From Gordonia sediminis (GTDB lineage: Bacteria; Actinomycetota; Actinomycetes; Mycobacteriales; Mycobacteriaceae): a stretch of 64,000 bases of DNA. The stretch spans positions 455,085 to 519,084 of the forward strand of contig RZUM01000001.1 of NCBI GenBank assembly GCA_004193205.1, read 5' to 3'. The translations under genes were made by a program, and so were the position numbers. Position 1 is the first letter of the stretch. Each line of letters begins with the position of its first letter. The notes beneath the pieces were generated by a model. The model had not been told where the DNA came from. It searched no databases and was given only the letters and a program-made list of their open reading frames with translations. This document shows, one piece after another, positions 15,577 through 24,240 of the stretch.

Positions 15577-16254
15577 ATGAACATTGCAGTTCTCGGCACC
15601 GGCATGGTCGGCCGCGCGGTCGCGGGCCGTCTTGCGGAGCTGGGCCACACCGTCACCGTCGGCACCCGCGACCCGCAGGCCACACTCGCCCGCACCGAGC
15701 CCGACCGGATGGGCAATCCGCCGTTCGCAACCTGGCACGCCGACCGCCCGACGGTGAAGCTGGTTCCGTTCGCCGACGCGGCCGCCGGTGCCGAGCTGGT
15801 GGTGTTCGCCGGTAATGGTGCCGCCGCGCTCGACATGCTCGGGCAGGCCGGTGCCGACAACCTCGCCGGCAAGGTCCTGCTCGACATCTCCAACCCCCTC
15901 GACTTCTCGGCCGGCTACCCGCCCACGCTGTTCGTCGACAACACCGATTCCCAGGGCGAGCAGATCCAGCGCGCGTTCCCCGACGTCATGGTGGTCAAGG
16001 GCCTCAACACCCTCAGTGCGCCGGTCATGGTCAACCCGTCGGCGCTTGGCGGGAGCACCACCGTGTTCGTCTGCGGCAATGACTCCGCGGCCAAGGCCAC
16101 CGTGGTCGGGCTGATCGAGTCGTTCGGTCACGACGATGTGCTCGACCTCGGCGGCATCGACACCGCCCGCGGTCCCGAGATGTACCTGCCGCTCTGGCTG
16201 CGGGCGATGGGCGCGTTGGGCACGCCCATGTTCAACCTCAAGCTCGTGCGCTGA
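15577..16254 (+). CDS. NADPH-dependent F420 reductase-like NAD(P)-binding protein
   Basis: A 225-residue Rossmann-fold protein from the ATG at 15577 (MNIAVLGTGMVGRAVAGRLA), preceded by CGAAGGAACGCC. The GxGxxG dinucleotide site is followed by the NADP-selective TVTVGTRDP loop. LLDISNPLDFSAGYPP and VVKGLNTLSAPVMVNP are typical of the F420H2:NADP oxidoreductase family as widely found in actinobacteria. Many such members lack proof of F420 use, so it may act on another substrate. The gene stands alone; the upstream region is shared with the divergent MNT gene. Confidence 0.82.
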   Translation: MNIAVLGTGMVGRAVAGRLAELGHTVTVGTRDPQATLARTEPDRMGNPPFATWHADRPTVKLVPFADAAAGAELVVFAGNGAAALDMLGQAGADNLAGKVLLDISNPLDFSAGYPPTLFVDNTDSQGEQIQRAFPDVMVVKGLNTLSAPVMVNPSALGGSTTVFVCGNDSAAKATVVGLIESFGHDDVLDLGGIDTARGPEMYLPLWLRAMGALGTPMFNLKLVR

Positions 16255-16309
16255 CACGTCGGCGGGCGGGGTCAGGTGCGGTGATCACACCTGTGATCGG
16301 CCGGCACTT

Positions 16310-16500
16310 CTTTGTGGGTCGGTGCCTCGGGATGAAGTGCATGATCACCACGATGATTGCGCCGATCACCAATGACGAGTTGTTCGAACCAGCGCTCAAG
16401 GTCGTGCAGACGGTCAGCTGGCCAATAGAATCCGGCCTCACCAACGTTGACGATCAGGATGTGGCCGCCGACTCACAGCATTGCGGCGATCCCGCGGCCT
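16310..16500 (-). pseudogene. Ghost copy of the 3' end of a DUF808 gene
   Basis: This stretch matches, at moderate divergence and in the same orientation, the last roughly 260 bp of the intact DUF808 gene at 36762-37730. Shared stretches include GATGAAGTGCATGATCAC followed by CACGATGA and the region reading GACGATCAGGATGTGGCCGCC. About 64 bp present in the intact gene between the two blocks is missing here. No frame is open. It is a decayed partial duplicate or the remnant of a lost paralogue. Confidence 0.7.
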
Positions 16501-16609
16501 GCCGAGGATGGAGGCCTGAACTAACAGATCAATCAGTCCGCCCTCCCGGCGCCTCTCTCACTGATCCCCGCGGCGCCAACAAGCCGTTCGCGTCCCTGGG
16601 CACATCGTG

Positions 16610-16765
16610 AAGGTAGATCACCCAGATGCTCGGTTGCCGTTCTCCAATCGAGCATCTGCGTGGGCGCCCGTTGAGTCGCTGGGCGACGTGTTCGAGGCCT
16701 TCGGCACTGTGCACAGAGAAGTCGGTTCCCTCCGGCAAGTTTTCGCACAGTTGGGTACGCGCCAT
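16610..16765 (-). mobile_element. Remnant of an IS30-family transposase C-terminus
   Basis: Reverse-strand translation reads ENLPEGTDFSVHS, then AQRLNGRPR in one frame and, after a shift, MLDWRTATEHLGDL in another. Together these match the conserved end of IS30-family transposases (LPKGTDLSVHT ... LNGRPRKTLGWRTPAE). The N-terminal catalytic domain, terminal repeats and an open frame are absent. An old, inactive fragment next to the DUF808 ghost. The surrounding 16500-16610 and 16765-16830 hold nothing else I can identify. Confidence 0.65.
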
Positions 16766-16830
16766 GGTCCACGACAACGCCGCCCGATTGTTCGAGATCT
16801 GACGCCCGTCAACACCTGGCGTCACACCAC

Positions 16831-17742
16831 TCAGCCTTTTCCTCCGCTGTCTGCGCCCTCGGACACGGTGTGCACAGCTCGCAGGAATGCCAGCGTTGAC
16901 GGTGGCGCCGGGCCCTCCCGCACGGTGAGATAGATCGGGCGCCGAAGGTCCGGATTCAGCGGATGGAGGACGCACGCTCCGGAGGTGGCCGGGTCCATCG
17001 GGGTCCACCAGAGCGCGTATCCCGCGCCGGACGCGACCAACGGTGCGACACCCTCGACGGAACCGAGCTCGATACGAATCCGTGGACTCAACCCTCGTTT
17101 GCCCAGTTCGGCTTCCAACCACCGTCGTGACGTCGAGCGACCCTGGTAGAGCGTGACCAGATCCATCTCGGCCAATTCCTCGACCGGAATGGGTTCAGGG
17201 GGAGCCCGGAAGCCGGGTGGGAGCAGCGCCCTCACGCGCTGCTCCCCGACGACAGTGGAGGTGAAGCCGGTGTCGAACGGCTTGTCGACGGTCAGCCCCA
17301 CCTGAAACCGACCACTGCGCACGCCATCCGCGATGGCACGGCCGTCGGCGTCGGTGAAAACCCGAATGCTGACGTCCGGGTGATCTTGTCGATACCCGGC
17401 CAGGACCGGCGTGAGCCATCCGACGGCCAGCGCCGGAACCGCACCGATGTCGAGGTAGCCGCCGCGCAGTCCGAGGACGTGGTCCACCGTCTCGGACGCG
17501 GCTTCGAAATCCCTCAGGACGCGTCGAGCCGGGTCCACCAAAGCGGTACCGGCCGGAGTGAGGATCAACCGCCCCCCTGCCCGTTCGAACAGCGCGCCGC
17601 CGAGCTCCTTCTCGAGGGCGCGCAGGCCCGCCGAGATTGTGGGTTGAGTGACGTGGAGGTGATGTGCTGCGCGAGTCACGCCTCCGCTCTCGACGATCGC
17701 GAGGAAGTACTCCAACTGTCGACGGTCCATACCGCTGATCAT
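16831..17742 (-). CDS. LysR family transcriptional regulator
   Basis: A 303-residue LysR protein. The N-terminal winged helix-turn-helix is typical: MDRRQLEYFLAIVESGGVTR, AAHHLHVTQPTISAGLRALE, then LFERAGGRLILTPAG. A periplasmic-binding-protein-like effector domain follows from about residue 90. The start at 17742 gives MISGMDRR; the internal ATG at 17730 (MDRRQLE) is the alternative. The gene is divergent from the sulfatase at 17814, with only 71 bp between them, so it is the likely regulator of the sulfatase and transporter genes. The gap is AT-rich and carries partly symmetrical ATCGA/TCGAT elements suited to a LysR box. Confidence 0.92.
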   Translation of the reverse strand: MISGMDRRQLEYFLAIVESGGVTRAAHHLHVTQPTISAGLRALEKELGGALFERAGGRLILTPAGTALVDPARRVLRDFEAASETVDHVLGLRGGYLDIGAVPALAVGWLTPVLAGYRQDHPDVSIRVFTDADGRAIADGVRSGRFQVGLTVDKPFDTGFTSTVVGEQRVRALLPPGFRAPPEPIPVEELAEMDLVTLYQGRSTSRRWLEAELGKRGLSPRIRIELGSVEGVAPLVASGAGYALWWTPMDPATSGACVLHPLNPDLRRPIYLTVREGPAPPSTLAFLRAVHTVSEGADSGGKG

Positions 17743-17813
17743 AGATCATTTCTATCGAAGCAATAAGTATCGATCATTGGACTCTATCGCGAGACGTTTG
17801 TAGTGTTTCCCAC

Positions 17814-19292
17814 ATGTCCGATGAGCTGAGATCTGAATCACATGGCAATCCCCGCGCGAAGGCACCGAATGTGTTGCTTTTGATGTCCGACCAGCACGTT
17901 CCGTTTGCCTGCGGCACCTATGGCAACCGTTTGATCCGGACCCCGAACATCGACGGAATCGCGTCGAGGGGAACCACCTTCGATGCCAGTTACTGCAACT
18001 CGCCGATCTGCGTCCCCTCACGGGCGTCGATGGCGACCGGTCGGTACGTCCATCAGACCGGAAACGCCGACAACGCCACCCCGTACACCGGAGCGGAAGC
18101 CGCCAGTTGGGGGCACCGCGCCTTGCAGGTGGGGATTCCGGCAACGACGATCGGCAAACTGCACTACCGCGCGGTCGAGGACAATACCGGATTCACCGAT
18201 CAGATCAGCCCGCTTCACGTCCGCAACGGTGTGGGCGATCTGTACCACGCATTGCGCGACCGCCAACCGCCGGCTCCGCAGCTTCGGGGAGCGGTCACCG
18301 ACACCCGCGCCGGCGAGTCCGACTACATCCGTTTCGACCGGCAGGTGGCGGGCGAAGCCGCCGATTGGGTGCGCGCAGCCGCGCACCGCGAGGAGCCGTG
18401 GCTGTGCAAGGTCTCCTTCGTCACGCCTCACTATCCCTTCGTGGTGCCCGAGGAGTATCTGGACCTCTACCCGCTCGATTCACTTCCGACCCCGCTGCGC
18501 TCGGCACCTGATCAGTGGGATCGTGACCCGGCTGTCGACATCTATCGACGTAGCTGTGCACTCGACGAACCGCTCACCGCAGAACAGACCCAACGTGCGG
18601 TTCAGCATTACTACGGGCTGGTCAGCTTCATGGATGCTCAGGTCGGCACCGTTCTCGATGCGCTCGAGGACAGTGGTCAGGCAGAGGACACGATCGTGCT
18701 CTATGTCTCCGATCATGGTGAGCTGCTGGGTACCGACGGTCTGTGGTTCAAGGGCACCATGGGTGAAGCCTCGGTACGCATTCCGACCATCATCGCAGGT
18801 CCCGGTGTGCCGTCCGGACATCGGTGTCAGACCAACGTCTCGCTCGTCGACGTCTTCCCCACCATTGTCGACGCACTGGAGTTGCCCGTCTTACCCGAGG
18901 ACAAGGACCTGCCCGGGGACTCGTTGCTGCGTCTGGCCAATGCACCCGATGATCCGACGCGAACCGTGTTCTCCGAATTCCATTCCGCCAACTCACACAC
19001 CGGCTCGTTCATGGTCCGGCAGGGCTCCTGGAAGTACGTGCTCAATGTCGACCTGTCGGAACGGCTCTTCAATCTCGACGACGACCCCCACGAATACCGT
19101 GATCTCGCAAACGATCCAGCTCATACCGATCGGCTGGAACAGCTGCGCCGGGAGATGCACGCGATCTGTGATCCCGTCACGGTCGACCGCGAGGTACGAG
19201 CGACACAGCGCAGCCGTGTGGAGGAGTTCGGCGGCGTGGACGCGGTGTTGGAGAGACCGCTCATGGCCTACTCCCCGACTGGTGGCTCCTGA
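17814..19292 (+). CDS. Type I (formylglycine) sulfatase
   Basis: A 492-residue alkaline-phosphatase-superfamily sulfatase. Metal-binding LLLMSDQH (Asp26) is followed by the signature CVPSRASMATGR, with Cys66 the residue converted to formylglycine; later come VSFVTPHYPF, the second metal site LYVSDHGELLG and a substrate-side Lys in GLWFKG. Choline-sulfatase-like members have this size. It hydrolyses a sulfate ester, but the substrate is unknown. No export signal is visible, so the enzyme is probably cytosolic and acts on an ester imported by the MHS transporter encoded 51 bp downstream. Activity needs a formylglycine-generating enzyme; the adjacent candidate gene (20714-21270) is broken, so maturation must be supplied from elsewhere in the genome. 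Confidence 0.92.
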   Translation: MSDELRSESHGNPRAKAPNVLLLMSDQHVPFACGTYGNRLIRTPNIDGIASRGTTFDASYCNSPICVPSRASMATGRYVHQTGNADNATPYTGAEAASWGHRALQVGIPATTIGKLHYRAVEDNTGFTDQISPLHVRNGVGDLYHALRDRQPPAPQLRGAVTDTRAGESDYIRFDRQVAGEAADWVRAAAHREEPWLCKVSFVTPHYPFVVPEEYLDLYPLDSLPTPLRSAPDQWDRDPAVDIYRRSCALDEPLTAEQTQRAVQHYYGLVSFMDAQVGTVLDALEDSGQAEDTIVLYVSDHGELLGTDGLWFKGTMGEASVRIPTIIAGPGVPSGHRCQTNVSLVDVFPTIVDALELPVLPEDKDLPGDSLLRLANAPDDPTRTVFSEFHSANSHTGSFMVRQGSWKYVLNVDLSERLFNLDDDPHEYRDLANDPAHTDRLEQLRREMHAICDPVTVDREVRATQRSRVEEFGGVDAVLERPLMAYSPTGGS

Positions 19293-19343
19293 GCCGCCCC
19301 GAAGCGCCGACCCATCGATGAAAGTCCCAACGAAGGATCTCTC

Positions 19344-20705
19344 ATGTCAGTGACATCACCCTCAGCCAGGCCATTGCGCATGGTCCGCAAGGCAGCCCTC
19401 GGTAGCTCCATCGGCACGGCGATCGAGGCCTACGACTTCCAGATCTACGGCGTCGCATCGGCGCTGGTGTTCAGCAAGGTGTTCTTCTCCAACGTCCCTG
19501 AGTCGGTGGGCATCATCCTGTCCTTCGCCTCGCTCGCCGTCGGCTTCCTTGCCCGTCCGTTCGGCGCCATCGTGTTCGGTCACTTCGGTGACAAACTCGG
19601 CCGCAAGAAGCTGCTGATCATCACGTTGATGGGTGCAGGTACCTGCACGACGTTGATAGGCGCACTCCCCACCTTCACACAGGTCGGCGTGATCGCGCCG
19701 CTCCTGTTGGTCACCCTGAGGCTCTTGCAGGGCATATTCCACGGCGGCGAACAGGGAGGAGCTGTGCTGATGGCCGTCGAACACGCCCCCGAGAACCGGC
19801 GTGGCTGGTACGGCAGCTGGGCGTTCCTCGGTAGTCCCGGTGGAGTTCTGCTCGCCGCCGGCACGATGACCATCACCATCGCGGCCACCGGCCACAACTT
19901 CCTCGTCTGGGGCTGGCGGATTCCCTTCCTGATCAGCTTCGTCCTGTTGGGTGTCGGCATGATCATTCGCGCCACCGTGAGCGAGAGTCCGGAGTTCGAA
20001 AAGGCCACCGCGCACGGCGGGGCATCACGCGCCCCGCTGATCGAGGTCATCAGGAACTCCTGGCGACTCGTTCTCGCATCGATCGGGGTCAACCTCGGGT
20101 TCAACGCCTTCATCTGGGTGCTCATCAGCTATAGCCTCGCCTACGGCACCAAATACCTGGATCTCTCGCGTCAGGAGATGTTGCGGGCCACACTGGTCGG
20201 CTCGGTCGCGATGATCATTGCAATCCTCACCTTCGCTCGGTTGTCCGACCGTGTCGGCCGAATCAAGGTGATGATCGGCGGCGGTGTGTTTCTCACCCTC
20301 TACGGGTTCCCGCTGTTCATGCTCCTCGACACCGCCAACGTGACCCTCGTCTTCGTTTCCATCATCGTCGGATTCGTCGGGGCCTCAGCGCTCTTCGGTC
20401 CCCTCGCCGCGTTCCTCGTCGAATTGTTCCCGACCAAGGTCGCCTACAGCGGTGTCTCACTGGGCTACTCGCTCGGCGCCGTGCTCGGCGGCGGGCTGGC
20501 GCCGTTCATCGCGAGCCTCCTCATGGAGGCCACCAACGGTGGATCGTGGAGCGTTTCCCTCTATCTGACTCTCGGCGGCGCCGTCACGCTCGCCTGCCTG
20601 ATCTATCTTCGGCAGCGGATGTTTTCCGGCAACCTCGATGGCAACCGACCTACCAAAGGGACGCTGAGCCGCGAGCTGAAGACACCGGTTCACACCAGCC
20701 GATAA
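19344..20705 (+). CDS. MFS transporter, metabolite:H+ symporter (MHS) family
   Basis: A 453-residue, 12-TM protein with the MHS opening LGSSIGTAIEAYDFQIYGVA in TM1, the loop GHFGDKLGRKKLL, and the TM4 region GIFHGGEQGGAVLMAVEHAP followed by RRGWYGS. MHS proteins import carboxylates, betaines, shikimate, citrate or similar charged metabolites with protons. Placed 51 bp after the sulfatase with GAAGGATCTC before the start, it is probably co-transcribed and imports the sulfate ester or its organic acid. The substrate assignment is inference from position. Confidence 0.92.
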   Translation: MSVTSPSARPLRMVRKAALGSSIGTAIEAYDFQIYGVASALVFSKVFFSNVPESVGIILSFASLAVGFLARPFGAIVFGHFGDKLGRKKLLIITLMGAGTCTTLIGALPTFTQVGVIAPLLLVTLRLLQGIFHGGEQGGAVLMAVEHAPENRRGWYGSWAFLGSPGGVLLAAGTMTITIAATGHNFLVWGWRIPFLISFVLLGVGMIIRATVSESPEFEKATAHGGASRAPLIEVIRNSWRLVLASIGVNLGFNAFIWVLISYSLAYGTKYLDLSRQEMLRATLVGSVAMIIAILTFARLSDRVGRIKVMIGGGVFLTLYGFPLFMLLDTANVTLVFVSIIVGFVGASALFGPLAAFLVELFPTKVAYSGVSLGYSLGAVLGGGLAPFIASLLMEATNGGSWSVSLYLTLGGAVTLACLIYLRQRMFSGNLDGNRPTKGTLSRELKTPVHTSR

Positions 20706-20713
20706 GGACCGGA

Positions 20714-21270
20714 ATGCCTGACCCCCAGTCGGCTTCGGGATGCTGCGCCCACGGACTACGACGTCAGCATCCCATGAGGGACAGCCCTGAGAATCCCGAT
20801 GCACCGGCGACACGCCGTCCGGTGCATCGGGACACCGGTGTTGATCCCAACACAGTTCCGACGGGAGACGCGTTCGGCGACCGGCCCGTCGCCGACGGTG
20901 AGACCTCAGTCCATTCGGTGTCTGTCGACGCGTTCACGATCGATCTGCCCGCCTTGACCAAAGACCGGGGGACCTTCCCGGACGGCAAGCCGTTCCAGGG
21001 AACCGCGGGTAGTCCGCCACCGAACGACCTGAGGCATCTACGAGATGGCCGGGAATATGTGGGAGTGGTGTAGCGACTGGTTACTCCCGCGCTACTGTCG
21101 AAACTCCCCGAGTCGGAATCCTCCGGGGCCCACTGTCGGTCGAGGTCGGACCTGGCTGGGTGGCTCGTATCTGTGCCACGACTCCTATTGCGCCCGTTAC
21201 CGTGTCGCGGCAGGAAGTCGGGCGCCGCCGGACACGACAGCGATACTGCGGTTTCCGCGCCGTAGCGATC
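20714..21270 (+). pseudogene. Broken formylglycine-generating enzyme (sulfatase-modifying factor) gene
   Basis: From the ATG at 20714 the frame contains SVHSVSVDAFTIDLP, matching the FGE N-terminal element, and then jumps to FPDGKPFQGTAGSPPPND, skipping about 130 residues of the normal protein. The frame then closes at 21073. In another frame, from about 21033, the C-terminal part continues: YEMAGNMWEWCSDW, a GGSY strand and LCHDSYCARYRVAAGSR. The last string holds the two Cys of the FGE copper/active site. That frame has no stop of its own before the GlcD gene. One internal deletion and one frameshift therefore separate it from a working gene. Its place directly after sulfatase and transporter shows that the operon once carried its own maturation factor. 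Confidence 0.82.
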
Positions 21271-21317
21271 CGCTGACAGATGCCCCCACCCAGACAACCA
21301 CCACTCGGAGGAATCTC

Positions 21318-22718
21318 ATGACCCACCCGATCGTGAACTCGCTTCGCGAGATCGTGTCAGATCGTGACGTCATCACCGATCCGGATATTCTGAACACGTA
21401 TCGACGCGACGCAGCCGCTCTGTGCGAATCTCATCTGCCCATTGCCGCGGTACTGCCGACGACCGAGGAACAGGTCCGTGCGATCGTCGACTGTGCTCGT
21501 GCCCATCGGGTGCCGATCGTGCCCCAGGGCGCGCTGACGGGGTTGGCCGGTGCGGCAAATGCCATCGACGGTTCCATCGTGCTCAATACCCGCCGGATGA
21601 ACAAGGTTGTCGAGGTCGACCCGCGTAATCGCGTGGCGGTTGTCGAACCGGGGGTGACCAATCGTGAACTGCGGCTTGCTGCTGCCGAACACGGACTGAC
21701 TTATCGGCCGGACCCGTCCAGTTGGGAGTCGTCGACGATCGGCGGCAACATCGCGACCAATGCCGGCGGCCTCTGTTGTGTGAAGTACGGTGTGACAAAC
21801 CGATTCGTGCGTGGGCTGCGGGTTGTCCTGCCGGATGGACGAGCCGCGGCTTTGGGACGACGGACTGTCAAGGGAGTGGCCGGCCTCAATCTGACAGATC
21901 TCTTCGTAGGGTCCGAAGGCACCCTCGGCATCATCACCCAGGCGACGCTCGAACTCGATGTAGTGTCCTCGACCCCGATGACGATGGCCGCTACGTTCGT
22001 CGATGCCGCCGCGGCCGGGCGTGCTGTCTCGGATGTTCGTGGCGCCGGTATCACGCCCAGTTTGTTCGAACTCATCGACCGTACAGTTCTGCGGGCCATC
22101 AACGACCACGCGCACATGGGACTCGACGAGAGTGCCGGTGCCTTACTCATCGCCCAGTCCGACAACGGTCGGACCGCCACCGCCGATCTGCAGGCGATCG
22201 CCGAGATCTGTGAGCGCAATGGCGCATTCGATGTCGTGGTCGCCGAGGACTCGGCCGAGTCCGAGCAGATCGTCGCTGCTCGCCGACTCGCGTATCCGGC
22301 TCTCGAAAAGCTGGGCGCGACACTTGTCGATGACGTCTGTGTACCCATCTCCGAACTCGCCGCAATGATCGAGGCAGTGGGTCAGATCGCGGAGAGTCGC
22401 GGTCTGACGATCGGTGTCGTCGGCCATGCCGGCGACGGCAATCTCCACCCGACTGTCATCGTCGATCCGAATGATGACGATTCCCTGGCAGCCGCCCATG
22501 CGGCGTTCGACGAGATCGCGATGGCGGCTTTGGCGATGGGCGGAACGATCACCGGCGAGCACGGCGTCGGAATGCTCAAGGCGTCCCTGCTCGAAGCCGA
22601 GTTGGACCCGGTCGCCGCCGACCTGCATATCCGTATCAAGGACCTCCTGGACCCCGAACACCTGATGAATCCCGGCAAGATGTTTCGCGCCATGCAGCTT
22701 GCGCTCCCGACCCGATGA
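21318..22718 (+). CDS. FAD-linked oxidase, GlcD type (2-hydroxyacid dehydrogenase)
   Basis: A 466-residue protein from the ATG at 21318, preceded by CGGAGGAATC. An N-terminal PCMH-type FAD domain includes VPQGALTGLAGAA, SSWESSTIGGNIATNAGG and GSEGTLGII. The C-terminal glycolate-oxidase domain ends with VVGHAGDGNLHPTV and ITGEHGVGMLK, which carry the conserved His residues. Relatives are GlcD, D-lactate dehydrogenase and D-2-hydroxyglutarate dehydrogenase, which oxidise a 2-hydroxyacid to a 2-oxoacid. It follows the sulfatase, transporter and FGE remnant on the same strand, and a 2-oxoacid dehydrogenase complex is encoded nearby, suggesting the 2-oxoacid product is passed on to it (inference). 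Confidence 0.9.
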   Translation: MTHPIVNSLREIVSDRDVITDPDILNTYRRDAAALCESHLPIAAVLPTTEEQVRAIVDCARAHRVPIVPQGALTGLAGAANAIDGSIVLNTRRMNKVVEVDPRNRVAVVEPGVTNRELRLAAAEHGLTYRPDPSSWESSTIGGNIATNAGGLCCVKYGVTNRFVRGLRVVLPDGRAAALGRRTVKGVAGLNLTDLFVGSEGTLGIITQATLELDVVSSTPMTMAATFVDAAAAGRAVSDVRGAGITPSLFELIDRTVLRAINDHAHMGLDESAGALLIAQSDNGRTATADLQAIAEICERNGAFDVVVAEDSAESEQIVAARRLAYPALEKLGATLVDDVCVPISELAAMIEAVGQIAESRGLTIGVVGHAGDGNLHPTVIVDPNDDDSLAAAHAAFDEIAMAALAMGGTITGEHGVGMLKASLLEAELDPVAADLHIRIKDLLDPEHLMNPGKMFRAMQLALPTR

Positions 22719-22837
22719 GCCGGTGGATGGACAGAGCGCCGGCAGCCCAACACGACTACGACAGCTCGGAAAGTTACTGCCGAAAACACCACCGTTGCGG
22801 CCGGATCCCGGTTTCCGAGTAGTGTCTACCGGGCACC

Positions 22838-23590
22838 TCACTTTTCCGGTGAGTGAGCCATCCGGGAGCGTCTCGCGTCAGCGATAACGGCGGTGTCGGG
22901 TGCGATCTCGCGGACGGCACCGAACTCATCAAGGATGGCCTGCTTCGTCTCCTCCACAGAGAGGCCGGGCGTCAAATCTGTCAGTGCTGCAGCTGTTCTG
23001 GGGTCAAAGTCGGCTCCGAGTTCTCGATTGACGTCTGCCAGAACGCTCCGAATCGGCTCGGGGTCACGGACCACGAGTTCAGCCCCGAAGAGAAAGCCAC
23101 CCGCGACGATCCGTTGCGCGGTCCCGACCAGTTTGACCCGCCCCGCGCCGTTGATGGTCCATTCCCCGGGGCAGTATTCGCCAGGCACCGGCCCTATCCG
23201 AGCATCGACTCCGAGACGTCGGAGGACCGAGAGCAGTTGGGTCGTGAAGTCGCAAAAACGATCTCGGGAACCGAACATTCCCTGTTCATCCCGGGCAACG
23301 ATCTCAACCACCACCGTATCTCGGTGGTACGCGGTCGCACGCCCGCCGACATTTCTCACCACTGGGGCGAAACCGTGGCGGCGTGCCTGTGCCGCGGCGG
23401 CAACGAACTCGGCTTTCAGGAACTCGAGACGACCGAATGACAACGTCGGCGCGGGACGGTAAATGCGCAGCTGCGACGGCACTGTGCCGTCGGATGCGAC
23501 GCGCCTGAGCAACGCTGAGGCGTACGCGACATCAAGAACAGGGTCGTCGGGAAAGCAAACTGTCGCAAAGCTTTCGATGATCACGAGCAA
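22838..23590 (-). CDS. Lipoate-protein ligase A family protein
   Basis: A 250-residue BPL/LplA/LipB-fold protein. VVRNVGGRATAYHRDTVVVE is the RRxSGGGAVYHD-type lipoate-binding loop in altered form, and INGAGRVKLVGTAQRI contains the catalytic-type Lys, followed by GFLFGAELVV. It would attach lipoate or octanoate to an E2 lipoyl domain. The gene lies next to the Lrp regulator and close to the E1-E2-E3 genes, whose E2 has one lipoyl domain, so it probably modifies that E2. The three consecutive Gly of classical LplA are reduced to VGGRAT here; relatives of this type include LipM-like octanoyltransferases. Confidence 0.82.
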   Translation of the reverse strand: MLVIIESFATVCFPDDPVLDVAYASALLRRVASDGTVPSQLRIYRPAPTLSFGRLEFLKAEFVAAAAQARRHGFAPVVRNVGGRATAYHRDTVVVEIVARDEQGMFGSRDRFCDFTTQLLSVLRRLGVDARIGPVPGEYCPGEWTINGAGRVKLVGTAQRIVAGGFLFGAELVVRDPEPIRSVLADVNRELGADFDPRTAAALTDLTPGLSVEETKQAILDEFGAVREIAPDTAVIADARRSRMAHSPEK

Positions 23591-23595
23591 TGCTC

Positions 23596-24084
23596 CTAGG
23601 TCGTCTGTTCATCGATCCATGTGGGCCCCGGGCCATTGGCTTCTTCGAAGATGAGCCACGTGGTCGTCGATCGCACACCGTCAAGTCCCTGTAGACGCTC
23701 GAGCACGAGGTTTCGGAGACCGGCGTTGTCCGGCGCGCGGACCAACACCAGCACATCGAAAGCCCCACCCAGAAGTGAGAAGTGGTCGACAAACGGCAAT
23801 GTTCGAAGCTGTTCTGAGATCCCCCGCCAGGAATCCTGGCGAATGGACAGCGCCACGAACGCAGAGGCTCCGAGGCCGGCCCGCTCATGGGAGATGCGGG
23901 CGGTAAATCCTTCGATGATGCCTGCGTTCTGCAGCCTCTCGATGCGGACGTATGCATGAGCACGCGAGATGTTCGCCTTCGTCGCCAACGCACGAATCGA
24001 CACCCTGCCGTCGGCGACAAGCTCCTTGATGATCCGTCGATCGACAGTGTCGAGTACGTAATTGTCGAGTCCATCATCGGCCAT
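23596..24084 (-). CDS. Lrp/AsnC family transcriptional regulator
   Basis: A 162-residue regulator if it starts at the ATG at 24084 (MADDGLDNYVLDTVDRRIIK), chosen because Lrp proteins begin a few residues before LDxxDRxII and a GGGGA sequence lies upstream. In-frame starts up to 24237 exist but would leave no promoter for the divergent E1alpha gene. A helix-turn-helix (SIRALATKANISRAHAYVRI) is followed by an AsnC ligand-binding domain (FVALSIRQDS ... HFSLLGGAFDVLVLV). Adjacent to a branched-chain-like oxoacid dehydrogenase operon it probably responds to an amino or oxo acid. It may share a transcript with the lipoate ligase, whose start is 5 bp after its stop. Confidence 0.87.
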   Translation of the reverse strand: MADDGLDNYVLDTVDRRIIKELVADGRVSIRALATKANISRAHAYVRIERLQNAGIIEGFTARISHERAGLGASAFVALSIRQDSWRGISEQLRTLPFVDHFSLLGGAFDVLVLVRAPDNAGLRNLVLERLQGLDGVRSTTTWLIFEEANGPGPTWIDEQTT

Positions 24085-24240
24085 CCGTCCATCCCCACTC
24101 TGTTGAGCAGATCCTGCTGAGACATTTTGCCATCGATCGAGACAGTGGAAAACATCCGTCTTCATTATTGGCTCCGTTGTTGATCTATTGCTCACCATGA
24201 TGGCACAGTCGGTGGACAGAATGTCGTTGGGAGGCAAACG

